Shown: positions 1 to 6,751, numbered from the stretch's first letter. The stretch: DNA of 9,383 bases from an uncultured Limnohabitans sp. (GCA_937928195.1 CALEYZ010000144.1:1-9383), one strand, 5' to 3'. The notes: generated by a model from the sequence alone, not told the origin. Numbers and translations are program-made.

Positions 1-748
1 CGACCACAAAACGAGAGCCTGTGGCAAAGCGCATGGTGGTGGCACAAGCTTCGATGGCAGAGGCGGTGTCTTCAACGTGGCCAATGCGTTTGAGCGGAAT
101 GGTGGCGGCTGCCTTGTCGTTGAAGTCAGCACCACGGCCGGGCACAAAAGCGGAGTCAACCACACCGGGTGAAACGGCCAACACGCGAATTTGGGGTGCC
201 AGTGCTTTGGCCAAAGATTTGGTGAGCAAGTCGACGCCGGCTTTGGCTGCGGCATAGGCCAAGTTGCTGCCTGCACCGGTAAAGCCTGCAATGGACGACA
301 CATTCACAATGAGGCCGTCGCCAGAGGCTTTGAGCAAAGGCGTGAACGCGCGAATGGTGGAGAACACGCCGCGCAAATTGGTCTGCACCACCTCGTCAAA
401 CAACTCGTCGGTGAGACCTTCCAAATCGTTGGCTGCCACAGGCTTGGTAAAACCTGCGCTGTTGATCAAAATATCGCAGCGGCCCGCGCGTTGGGTCACT
501 TGTTCTGCGGCGGCCTTGAGTGCGGCAGAGTCGGTGATGGAGGCGGTCAGTGCAAAGTGCGCCCCAGATGCGACGGCAGGCAAAGTGTCCAACAGTTTTT
601 GAACGCCCTCGGGGTCGGAGCGGTCAATGGACACAATGCGCGCACCCAGGGTGGCCAGCCGGCGTGCCGTGGCAAAGCCAATAGCACCTTTGCCACCAGT
701 GATAACAGCCACGTGGCCGTCTAGGCGTGAAATCGGTTCAAACGTCAT
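1..748 (-). CDS. Short-chain dehydrogenase/reductase (SDR), C-terminus cut by window edge
   Basis: Probably an NAD(P)-dependent oxidoreductase acting on a hydroxyl or keto group in the cytoplasm; the substrate cannot be read from sequence. Reading the minus strand from the ATG at 748 gives 249 codons without a stop. The classical SDR marks are in order: cofactor loop TGGKGAIG at residues 17-24, an acidic D42 at the end of the second strand (favours NAD over NADP), NSAG at 96-99, N124, catalytic S151/S152, and YAAAK with Y165 and K169, then SPG. Classical SDRs are about 250-260 residues, so only a short C-terminal tail is missing beyond the left edge. It starts 18 bp after the stop of the dioxygenase gene on the same strand, with only a weak ribosome site, so it is probably co-transcribed and may be translationally coupled. 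Co-location suggests it handles an aromatic-pathway intermediate (inference). Family call is firm; role is not. Confidence 0.93.
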   Translation of the reverse strand, partial: MTFEPISRLDGHVAVITGGKGAIGFATARRLATLGARIVSIDRSDPEGVQKLLDTLPAVASGAHFALTASITDSAALKAAAEQVTQRAGRCDILINSAGFTKPVAANDLEGLTDELFDEVVQTNLRGVFSTIRAFTPLLKASGDGLIVNVSSIAGFTGAGSNLAYAAAKAGVDLLTKSLAKALAPQIRVLAVSPGVVDSAFVPGRGADFNDKAAATIPLKRIGHVEDTASAIEACATTMRFATGSRFVV

Positions 749-766
749 GCAATGCTTTCGGAATAA

Positions 767-1660
767 TTAAGGAATGGGAGGCGTCGGAAACTGCATCTCA
801 CCGGCCTGCAGCACAAAGTCGTAGGTTAACGCGTACCCTGTTGGGTTGGGGCCGGTGCGTTTTTGAAACGCACCCACCAAGCTTTTGACAACCGAGAAAG
901 TGACATCGGTTTGGAGTCGTGCATCGTTGTCTGCAAACACTTGGGTGGTGAGCACTTGGTAGCCTGGTTTGGACACCATGAAGTGCACGTGCGCAGGGCG
1001 ATACGGATCGCGTTGCTGGTTGCGCAGCAAGTCGCCACAGGGGCCGTCCACAGGCACAGGGTAGCCAGCAGGCAAGATGGACTGCAGGTGAAAGTGGCCG
1101 TTGGCATCGGTCTTGAATTGACCGCGCAAATTCATGTCGGGCTGAGCGCTGTCTTGGTTCTCGTAAAAGCCCAAAGGCGAGGCGTGCCACACGTCCACGG
1201 TGGCATTGGCAATGGGCTGGCCTTGTGCATCGCGCACATGGCCGGATATGAAAAATGCGTGATCGGCTTCTTGCGCTTCGGGGCCGTTCGAGATGTTGGC
1301 ACCCGCTTCATAGGTGGGCGCATTTTTGCGCCAAAACGGGCCCAACAAAGCCGAGTCGGTGCGCAACTTGCCCGAAGTCTCTGTGCGCTTGTCGTTGTTG
1401 ATCAGGGTGATGAGGGTGGAGGCGCCCAGAATGTCGGAGGCCAAAATGACCTCGTTCTTTTTCTCGCTGGTGGCTTTGCCTAGGCTGACCAAAAATTCAC
1501 AGCCCATTTCAAACTCAGGGTCTGTGGGTTCAACCTCTCGAATGAAGGCATGCAAGTGCTTGACCAAAGCGGTCATGACCTCACGCAGACGTGGGTCGGG
1601 TGTGTTTTGGAAAACCTCAGCAACCTTCTCGGTGATGTTGTCGCGTGTGACAAAGGTCAT
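767..1660 (-). CDS. Intradiol ring-cleavage dioxygenase (catechol/hydroxyquinol 1,2-dioxygenase family)
   Basis: Non-haem Fe(III) enzyme that splits a catechol-type ring between the two hydroxyls (ortho cleavage), giving a muconate or maleylacetate-type product. The 297-residue protein has the N-terminal helical dimerisation domain (about 1-105, with the LGASTLITLINN stretch at 78-89) and the C-terminal beta-rich catalytic domain. The four iron ligands are visible: Y166 in GFYEN, Y200 in AGYPVPVDGP, and H224 and H226 in RPAHVHF, with the usual R221 beside them. Length fits the family. No signal peptide, so cytoplasmic. The ATG at 1660 has GGAG at 1667-1670 on the minus strand, six bases away. 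It leads a two-gene unit with the SDR and is divergent from a solute-binding protein gene. Substrate is uncertain: the family includes catechol, chlorocatechol and hydroxyquinol enzymes and the sequence alone does not decide. Confidence 0.93.
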   Translation of the reverse strand: MTFVTRDNITEKVAEVFQNTPDPRLREVMTALVKHLHAFIREVEPTDPEFEMGCEFLVSLGKATSEKKNEVILASDILGASTLITLINNDKRTETSGKLRTDSALLGPFWRKNAPTYEAGANISNGPEAQEADHAFFISGHVRDAQGQPIANATVDVWHASPLGFYENQDSAQPDMNLRGQFKTDANGHFHLQSILPAGYPVPVDGPCGDLLRNQQRDPYRPAHVHFMVSKPGYQVLTTQVFADNDARLQTDVTFSVVKSLVGAFQKRTGPNPTGYALTYDFVLQAGEMQFPTPPIP

Positions 1661-1787
1661 CTCAATCTCCAGACGGGTGTGAGCAAAATTTTGCGTTGAC
1701 GATTATTATGAAGTCTGGGCTTGGACTAAGGCACCGTACAAATACTCATAAGACAAGCCAGACAACTCACAATACGAGGAGACATGA
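1661..1787. promoter_or_regulatory. Divergent control region between dioxygenase and solute-binding protein genes
   Basis: The 127 bp separate two divergently transcribed genes and must hold both promoters. On the minus strand CATAAT (1705-1710) is a good -10 candidate for the dioxygenase, but I see no convincing -35 at the right distance. On the plus strand TTGGAC (1721-1726) and TACTCA (1743-1748), 16 bp apart, form a weak candidate promoter for the solute-binding protein. The palindrome at 1683-1694 is listed separately. Shared regulation of uptake and ring cleavage is plausible, but no regulator gene is adjacent. Confidence 0.45.
1683..1694. promoter_or_regulatory. 12-bp perfect palindrome, candidate operator
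   Basis: GCAAAATTTTGC reads the same on both strands. It lies 22 bp before the dioxygenase start codon and about 10 bp downstream of the candidate minus-strand -10 box at 1705-1710, so it would sit at or just after the transcription start, a typical place for a repressor. The binding protein is unknown. The A/T-rich centre could partly be chance, but the rest of the region is not unusually A/T-rich. Confidence 0.4.
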
Positions 1788-1798
1788 ATGATGATTGA
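1776..1798 (+). promoter_or_regulatory. Ribosome site with three stacked ATGs
   Basis: GAGGAG (1776-1781) is followed by ATG codons at 1784, 1788 and 1791. The first is in another frame and ends after four codons (M-N-D-D, stop TGA at 1796-1798), overlapping the true start. It is only two bases from the ribosome site, too close for good initiation, so 1788 (6-base spacing) or 1791 (9-base spacing) should be the real start. Confidence 0.5.
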
Positions 1799-2822
1799 CA
1801 GAAGAAATGTGGTTCGCTGGTTGGCGATGCTGCCATTGGCCGCTTGTTTGGGCGCACAGGCACAATCTGCCCCCGCGGCAGCGCCAGCGGCCCCCATTCC
1901 AGGGGCCATTCAAGTGATCAGCTTTGGCGGTGGTTTCAATTTACCTTTGTGGGCTGCCAAGGAGCAAGGTTTTTTCAAACGCCATGGCATTGAGGTGCAG
2001 CACACCATCACGGCCGATTCCAAACAGGTTTTCTCTGGCCTGATGGCAGGCCAATACCACGTGGCCATCACCGCCTTGGACAACATCTTGGCCTACCAAG
2101 AAGGCCAAGGTGAGGTGAAGTTTGACCCGCCCAGTGATTTCTTTGGCTTCATGGGCTCTGACGACGGCTTTCTGAGTTTGGTGGCGGCGCCCGAAGTCAA
2201 ATCATTTGCCGACCTCAAAGGTAAGACCATTTCTGTGGACGCCATGAGCAACGGCTTCTCGTTTGCACTGCGCGACATGCTGGCGCGCAATGGCATCAAA
2301 GAGTCTGATGTGCAATGGGCGCGGGCCGGTGGTACCGACCGTCGCTTTGCTGCACTCATGGAAGGCCAACACGCTGCCACCATGCTGCGCGCACCGTTTG
2401 ACTTGCAAGCCAAGAACAAAGGCTTCAACCAATTGGCCACCACCCGTTCCACCATTGGCAATTACATGGGCATTGTGGGCGCTGCCCGCAGAAGCTGGGC
2501 CGCTAACAACGAGACGCAAGTGGTCAGTTTCATTCGCGCCTACCGAGATGCCATCCGTTGGCTCAAAGCACCCGACAACAGAACACATGCGCAAGCCTTG
2601 CTGATGAAGTACGTGCCCAACATGAGCGCGCAAATTGCAGCGCAGTCTTGCGACTTGTTGCTCGATCCACAGTCTGGCTTTTTCTCAGATGTGCAACTGG
2701 ATGACAAAGGCATTCAAGCCGTGATGGACTTGCGCAGCAAGTTGGGCGATGGCGGCCAAAAACTGAACGACGCAGGCAAGTACGTGGACAAGCGCTATTG
2801 GCTCAAAGCCATGCAGCCCTGA
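1788..2822 (+). CDS. NMT1/THI5-type ABC transporter substrate-binding protein
   Basis: Periplasmic receptor that would deliver a small molecule to an ABC importer; this family (SsuA/TauA/ThiY-like) binds sulfonates, pyrimidines, aromatic acids and other small organics, and the ligand here is unknown. The 344-residue protein has an export signal at 1-26 with R5R6 and a hydrophobic core. It ends either in a lipobox LAAC (residues 17-20, C20 lipidated) or in a signal peptidase I site after AQA (23-25). The mature part begins with the family pattern 'GGGFNLPLWAAKEQGFF...HGIEV', followed by a 'GLMAGQYHVAIT' segment. The ATG at 1788 is preceded by GAGGAG at 1776-1781, six bases away; a second in-frame ATG at 1791 is also possible. 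No permease or ATPase gene is in the window, so it is an orphan here. It is divergent from the dioxygenase, which hints at an aromatic or related ligand (inference). Confidence 0.88.
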   Translation: MMIDRRNVVRWLAMLPLAACLGAQAQSAPAAAPAAPIPGAIQVISFGGGFNLPLWAAKEQGFFKRHGIEVQHTITADSKQVFSGLMAGQYHVAITALDNILAYQEGQGEVKFDPPSDFFGFMGSDDGFLSLVAAPEVKSFADLKGKTISVDAMSNGFSFALRDMLARNGIKESDVQWARAGGTDRRFAALMEGQHAATMLRAPFDLQAKNKGFNQLATTRSTIGNYMGIVGAARRSWAANNETQVVSFIRAYRDAIRWLKAPDNRTHAQALLMKYVPNMSAQIAAQSCDLLLDPQSGFFSDVQLDDKGIQAVMDLRSKLGDGGQKLNDAGKYVDKRYWLKAMQP

Positions 2823-2833
2823 TGCAAGACAAG

Positions 2834-2853
2834 AGGGCTGCTTGGCCGGCCCT
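2834..2853. terminator. Weak hairpin between convergent genes
   Basis: AGGGC (2834-2838) pairs with GCCCT (2849-2853) around a 10-base loop. It lies in the 30-bp gap between the convergent solute-binding protein (stop at 2822) and the lyase, and its last base is the first of the lyase stop codon. It could act on both strands, but neither side has a proper run of T, so it is a weak terminator at best. Confidence 0.3.
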
Positions 2854-3728
2854 TACTTGTACTTGGCTTCTAGCGCATCGAAGAATGGTTTTTGTACCAA
2901 GGCCTGACGCTCTGCAAAAGTGGCCACCAGCTGAGGGTCTTCTTGCAGTTCACCGGTGGCCTTGAGTTGCGCCAGTGCTTGGGTCATGCCTCTGACCGCA
3001 CCTTGAAGTGCTGCGTTGGCGTACAGCACCAAGCCAAAGCCCATCTCGGCCAAGACCTGCTGCGGCAGCGCCGGTGTTTTGCCACCAATCACCACGTTCA
3101 CAATTTGCGGGCAAGTCAATTCGCCTGCAATGCGGCGCATCTCGTCCACGCTTTCGGGGGCTTCAACAAAGGTGATGTCGGCACCGTGCTCGGCATAGGC
3201 TGCTGCGCGGTCCAGTGCTTCGTTGATGCCCAATACCGAGCGCGCATCGGTGCGCGCAATGATCAAAAAGTCAGGGTGCTGTCTGGCGTCCACGGCCGCT
3301 TTGATTTTGCCCATCATCTCGTCTGCAGGTACCACTGCTTTGCCAGCAAAGTGGCCGCACTTCTTGGGCATCAACTGGTCTTCAAGTTGAATCGCGTTGG
3401 CGCCAGAGCGCTCTAAGGTGCGCACCGATTGACGCACGTTCAAAGCGTTGCCAAAGCCGGTGTCAGCGTCCACGATGATGGGCAGGTCGACTGCGTCGCG
3501 CACTGCGGCGGTGTGCTGCGCTAAGTCACTCAGGCCAATGAAGCCCAAATCGGGAATGCCATAAAACGTGTTGGTGATGCCCGCGCCGCTGAGGTACACG
3601 GCTTCAAAGCCCACTTGTTGAATGACGCGCGCGGCCAAGGCATTGGCGGCACCTGCCACCAGCAAGCCGTTTTTTTGATTGACGCGCTGGCGCAACAAGG
3701 TGCCAGGATGCAAAGCCTTGGTGCTCAT
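2853..3728 (-). CDS. Isocitrate lyase/PEP mutase-family C-C lyase (methylisocitrate or dimethylmalate lyase-like)
   Basis: Mg-dependent TIM-barrel enzyme of the family that cleaves C-C bonds of 2-hydroxy di- and tricarboxylates or rearranges phosphoenolpyruvate. In the 291-residue protein I see YLSG at 45-48, Mg-binding aspartates in VDADTGFG (D87, D89), E116 in IQLEDQ, the lyase signature KKCGH at 122-126 with catalytic C124, R159, E189 and N211. The cysteine loop KKCGH argues for a lyase rather than a PEP mutase. The 'NVVIGGKTP' segment at 211-219 differs from the usual methylisocitrate lyase text, so 2,3-dimethylmalate lyase or another 2-hydroxyacid lyase is at least as likely (inference). 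Its ATG at 3728 follows directly after the stop codon TAA of the upstream Bug gene with no gap; AGAAG inside the end of that gene can serve as ribosome site, so the pair is probably translationally coupled. Cytoplasmic, no signal peptide. Confidence 0.9.
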   Translation of the reverse strand: MSTKALHPGTLLRQRVNQKNGLLVAGAANALAARVIQQVGFEAVYLSGAGITNTFYGIPDLGFIGLSDLAQHTAAVRDAVDLPIIVDADTGFGNALNVRQSVRTLERSGANAIQLEDQLMPKKCGHFAGKAVVPADEMMGKIKAAVDARQHPDFLIIARTDARSVLGINEALDRAAAYAEHGADITFVEAPESVDEMRRIAGELTCPQIVNVVIGGKTPALPQQVLAEMGFGLVLYANAALQGAVRGMTQALAQLKATGELQEDPQLVATFAERQALVQKPFFDALEAKYK

Positions 3729-4754
3729 TTAATCTTCTTTCATGCCCGAGGCGCGAATGATGGCGCCCAGCTTGGTGCGTTCTGCATTCACAAATTCATT
3801 GAAGCTGGCGCGGGTGCCACCAATGGGCTCAATGCCCATGCTTTTGAGGCGGTTGGCAATGTCTGGATTTTTCATGGCGGCATCGACAGCCGCGGCCATC
3901 TTGTCCATGATTTCAGGTGGCACGCCCACGGGCGCATGAACCCCAGCCCAATGCGCAATTTGCACTTCGGGGTAGCCCAGTTCTGCGGTGGTGGGCAAAT
4001 CGGGCGCTGCCGACATGCGCTTGGTCCACGTCGTGGCCAAGGCCTTGAACTTGCCACCGGGTTGAATGTGCGGCAAAGACACAATGCTGGCTTCGGACGT
4101 GCCTTCGACTTGGCCGCCCATCACGGCCGTCGAACTTTCCGAACCGCTTTTGTAGGGCACCGGAATGAACTTGGTGCCGTACTTCATGTTCATCATCTCG
4201 GCCACAAAGTGCGGTGTGCTGCCAGTGCCCGCCGTGGCAAAGTGCGCGCCTTGCCCTTGTTTGGCGTTTTCAATGAAGTCTTTCAAATTGTTGTGCTTTG
4301 ATTTGGCCGATGTGACGATGATGGATGGCGCCAGACCAATCATGACCACAGGCACCAACTCGTTGTCTTTGTAGGGCGATGATTTTTTGATGATGGTGTT
4401 GGAGATGACACCAGCTGCGCTGATCAAAAACGTGTAGCCATCGGGTGCACTTTTGATGCCCAGCATGGTGCCCAATGTGCCGCCTGCGCCTGGCTTGTTG
4501 TCAATCACCACCGGTTGTCCCAAGGCTTTGGTGGCACCTTCGGCTGCGGCGCGGGCCAGCAAGTCATTGGCGCCACCAGAGGCAAAGGGCACGATGAAGC
4601 GAATGGGCTTGTTGGGCCAAGTGCTGATGGCGGCATTGGCAGCGCTGTTGGTTTGTGCCCAGCTGTTGCTGACCAGCATGCTCAAGGCGGCAAGGGTCAA
4701 GCTTGCGGCTGACTTCATAAGGATTGTTCTGCGCGTAGAAATGAGGCGGGTCAT
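3729..4754 (-). CDS. Bug/TctC-type periplasmic solute-binding protein (coupled to the lyase)
   Basis: Receptor of the tripartite tricarboxylate transporter (TTT) type; Bug proteins bind carboxylates and similar small anions in the periplasm. The 341-residue protein has an export signal (1-33) with a twin-arginine-like STRRTILMK at 6-14 and cleavage likely after A33. Family marks are WPNKPIRFIVPF at 46-57 with the GGAND loop, QPVVIDNKPGAGG at 80-92 and PDGYTF at 104-109. The start at 4754 is supported by GGAG at 4760-4763, five bases away; the in-frame ATG at residue 13 has no ribosome site. It is the first gene of a two-gene unit with the C-C lyase (stop and start codons abut) and is head-to-head with a second Bug gene. 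TctA and TctB membrane partners are absent from the window, as is common for orphan Bug genes in Burkholderiales. The coupling suggests that its ligand is the lyase substrate or a precursor (inference). Confidence 0.93.
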   Translation of the reverse strand: MTRLISTRRTILMKSAASLTLAALSMLVSNSWAQTNSAANAAISTWPNKPIRFIVPFASGGANDLLARAAAEGATKALGQPVVIDNKPGAGGTLGTMLGIKSAPDGYTFLISAAGVISNTIIKKSSPYKDNELVPVVMIGLAPSIIVTSAKSKHNNLKDFIENAKQGQGAHFATAGTGSTPHFVAEMMNMKYGTKFIPVPYKSGSESSTAVMGGQVEGTSEASIVSLPHIQPGGKFKALATTWTKRMSAAPDLPTTAELGYPEVQIAHWAGVHAPVGVPPEIMDKMAAAVDAAMKNPDIANRLKSMGIEPIGGTRASFNEFVNAERTKLGAIIRASGMKED

Positions 4755-4825
4755 GCTGACTCCTGAAGGTCAAAAATAGAAAAGAATGTCAGTTCTTATT
4801 TTGATTCAAACCAAAGGGCCATGTT
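4755..4825. promoter_or_regulatory. Divergent control region between two Bug genes
   Basis: These 71 bp must carry the promoters of two head-to-head receptor genes. The middle is A/T-rich and has an inverted repeat AAGAA (4782-4786) and TTCTT (4793-4797) with a 6-base spacer, a possible operator. I cannot pick convincing -35/-10 pairs on either strand. Just before the plus-strand gene, AAAGGG (4813-4818) is the ribosome site. An out-of-frame ATG at 4821 makes a two-codon ORF (M-L) whose TGA overlaps the true ATG at 4826. Confidence 0.35.
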
Positions 4826-5827
4826 ATGACAATTTCTCGCCGTGAATGCTTGAATCAGCTCGCGCAGTGGCCGGTGGCACTGGCCGCCTCTGGCGCTGTG
4901 CTCACCAGTTCTTTGGCGCAAGCACAAGCTGCTTGGCCTACCAAAGCGTTGAGGTTGGTGGTGCCTTTCACGCCCGGTGGCACCACCGATTACGTGACGC
5001 GCTTGGTTGGCATTGAGTTGGCCAAGGTCCTCGGCCAGCCCGTCATTGTGGAAAACAAGCCTGGCGCGGGCACCGTCATTGGTGTCGATGCCGTGGCCAA
5101 GGCTGCGGCAGACGGTTACAGCTTTGTGACGGTGGCCAACAGCTTTGCCGCCAACCAAACCTTGGTCAAAAAACTGCCCTACGATACGCTCAAAGATTTG
5201 CGTCCCGTGGCCCTCATGGGCATGTCCGAGCATGTGCTGGCCACACACCCTGGCAGCGGCCTTAAAAAGCTCAGTGACTTGAAAGCATTGTCTGCAGCGG
5301 CGGCCGAAAAAATCAGCTATGCCTCTTTTGGCAACGGCACCTCTGCGCATTTGTCTGGCGCCGCATTGGCACAGCAAATGGGCATGAACTGGGTGCATGT
5401 GCCCTACAAAGGCCAGGCGCCTGCCTTGTCAGATTTACTTGGCGGCCAAGTCAGCTTGATGTTTGGCAACTGGCCAGAATTTAGAAGCCACGTGCAGTCT
5501 GGCAAATTGGTGGCATTGGGCATGGCCACCGCCAAGCGTTCGGTGTATGCACCCGACATTCCCACCTTGGCCGAACAGGGCGTGCCGCTGGAATCCAATT
5601 CATGGAATGGTTTGCTGGCACCGGCCAACACACCCGATGCGCTTGTGGAGCGCTTGAATGCTGAAGTCAACAAAGCCCTGCAAGCGCCCGCCGTGTTGGA
5701 GGCCTTTCAAAAAGGCGGCATTGCCTCGCTCTCGGGCACGCCCGAAAAGTTTGCGCAGTTTTTAAAAGCAGAAATTGAGAAGTATGCGCAGGTGGTGCGC
5801 AAGGCCAACATCACGTTGGAAGCTTGA
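4826..5827 (+). CDS. Bug/TctC-type periplasmic solute-binding protein, second copy
   Basis: Same family as the neighbouring minus-strand Bug gene but clearly diverged, so it probably has another ligand. The 333-residue protein starts with an export signal (1-33) carrying twin arginines in ISRRECL (3-9) and an AQA cleavage site near residue 33. Family marks are RLVVPFTPGG at 43-52 with D55, QPVIVENKPGAG at 71-82 and ADGYSF at 95-100, and later 'VPYKGQAPALSDLLGGQV'. AAAGGG at 4813-4818 lies seven bases before the chosen ATG. It has no TctA/TctB partner in the window. Its last 17 bp overlap the 3' end of the convergent EamA transporter gene, so the two transcripts are antisense to each other at their ends. 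Confidence 0.93.
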   Translation: MTISRRECLNQLAQWPVALAASGAVLTSSLAQAQAAWPTKALRLVVPFTPGGTTDYVTRLVGIELAKVLGQPVIVENKPGAGTVIGVDAVAKAAADGYSFVTVANSFAANQTLVKKLPYDTLKDLRPVALMGMSEHVLATHPGSGLKKLSDLKALSAAAAEKISYASFGNGTSAHLSGAALAQQMGMNWVHVPYKGQAPALSDLLGGQVSLMFGNWPEFRSHVQSGKLVALGMATAKRSVYAPDIPTLAEQGVPLESNSWNGLLAPANTPDALVERLNAEVNKALQAPAVLEAFQKGGIASLSGTPEKFAQFLKAEIEKYAQVVRKANITLEA

Positions 5828-6677
5828 GCCGCTCAGCGCGCAAAATTAGAAGGCCTGATGCCACCAGCAGCGCAATGCCCAGCCAGGCCAACAGGTTGGG
5901 TACCTCGTCCCACGCCACATAGCCAATCAGCAAGGCAAACAGCAAACCGCTGTAGCGGAAAGGTGCCACCAAACTCATCTCGCCAGCGCGCATGGCCACA
6001 ATGAGAAAGTAATACGCCGTCGACAAAAACAAAGACGCGCCAAACAACATGGCCAATGCGGAGCCTGGCACGGGCACCCACGTTTGAGTGAGCGTGATGC
6101 TGCCCGCCGCAAAGGCCACAGACACAGCAGTCGACAGCGTAATGAGCAAGGCGGGCACATGCAAGCCAATGGCCCGTGTGAGCGTGTCGCGTGTGGCATG
6201 GAACAACGTGGCCAAGACACAAATCCAAGCGTAAACATTGAAGCCATCCGCACTGGGTTGCACCACCAACAGCACACCTGCAAAACCCAAAAGAATCAGT
6301 GCGCCCCGTTGCAAGGTGACACGTTCTTTGAAAAAGAACATGGCAAACAAAGTGATGAAAAGTGGCGATGCCAAATTGATGGCCGTGGCATTGCCCAAGG
6401 GCAAGTGAAAGACTGCTGTGAGGTAAGTGAGGGAGGCAATGGCGTCGACCATGCCCCGCAGCCACAAGCGGCCGTTGAGCAGCATGCGCCAGTTTTTAAG
6501 ATGGCCCATGGCTTGCGCCATGATGAGCACCAGCGTGGTGGCCATGAGACCGCGAATGAAAATGAGCTGTGGGCCGGGCAAGGAAGCACTGACTTGCTTC
6601 ACGATGGCATCGTTGGCAATGAACAAAGCCATGGCCAGGCTCATGGCCAAAATACCGCGGCGATTGTCTGAGTTCAT
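5811..6677 (-). CDS. EamA/DMT-superfamily inner-membrane transporter
   Basis: Integral membrane protein of the drug/metabolite transporter superfamily, whose members export amino acids, metabolites or drugs or import nutrients; the substrate is unknown. The 288 residues form two EamA repeats (about 8-140 and 149-280), each with roughly five hydrophobic helices, ten in all. The first repeat ends in the typical 'SPLFITLFAMFFFKE' (104-118) and 'GFAGVLLVVQP'; the matching acidic position in the second is E258 in WDEVP. A short charged tail (RAERLK) follows the last helix. The start at 6677 has only a weak ribosome site (AGG about 9 bases upstream); Met12 and Met16 are alternatives but would shorten helix 1. 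The strong terminator of the upstream tRNA gene lies about 37 bp before the start, which leaves little room for a promoter of its own. The 3' end overlaps the convergent Bug gene by 17 bp. Confidence 0.92.
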   Translation of the reverse strand: MNSDNRRGILAMSLAMALFIANDAIVKQVSASLPGPQLIFIRGLMATTLVLIMAQAMGHLKNWRMLLNGRLWLRGMVDAIASLTYLTAVFHLPLGNATAINLASPLFITLFAMFFFKERVTLQRGALILLGFAGVLLVVQPSADGFNVYAWICVLATLFHATRDTLTRAIGLHVPALLITLSTAVSVAFAAGSITLTQTWVPVPGSALAMLFGASLFLSTAYYFLIVAMRAGEMSLVAPFRYSGLLFALLIGYVAWDEVPNLLAWLGIALLVASGLLILRAERLKLPT

Positions 6678-6688
6678 GGTGCCAGCCT

Positions 6689-6712
6689 ATGGACTGCCCA
6701 GAGGAAGTCCAT
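6689..6712. promoter_or_regulatory. 7-bp inverted repeat just upstream of the EamA gene
   Basis: ATGGACT (6689-6695) and AGTCCAT (6706-6712) are perfect complements around a 10-base loop. The structure fills the short space between the tRNA terminator and the EamA start codon at 6677. In EamA mRNA it would be a leader hairpin ending about 11 bases before the start codon, near the ribosome site; as DNA it could be an operator. There is no T-run after it in either direction that would make it a terminator. Confidence 0.4.
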
Positions 6713-6713
6713 G

Positions 6714-6744
6714 AAAAAAGCCCCCAGTGCGTGCACGGGGGGCT
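6714..6744 (-). terminator. Intrinsic terminator of the tRNA gene
   Basis: On the minus strand AGCCCCC (6744-6738) pairs perfectly with GGGGGCT (6725-6719). The loop itself can pair as GTG/CAC, and the hairpin ends in six T (6719-6714). This is a textbook Rho-independent terminator, seven bases after the CCA end of the tRNA. It should stop most transcription before the EamA gene. Confidence 0.9.
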
Positions 6745-6751
6745 CTAAGTT

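Noticed and set aside
191..724. Plus-strand 177-codon reading frame
   Set aside because: It is antisense to the SDR, which has all expected motifs; the plus-strand product has no recognisable pattern.
863..1483. Plus-strand 206-codon reading frame
   Set aside because: It lies opposite the intradiol dioxygenase, whose iron ligands and family length are intact; a shadow frame in GC-rich DNA.
3615..4301. Plus-strand 228-codon reading frame across the Bug/lyase junction
   Set aside because: It is antisense to two well-supported genes and its text has no family features.
4796..5398. Minus-strand 200-codon reading frame
   Set aside because: It is antisense to the plus-strand Bug gene, rich in His, Gly and Arg as expected of a shadow frame.
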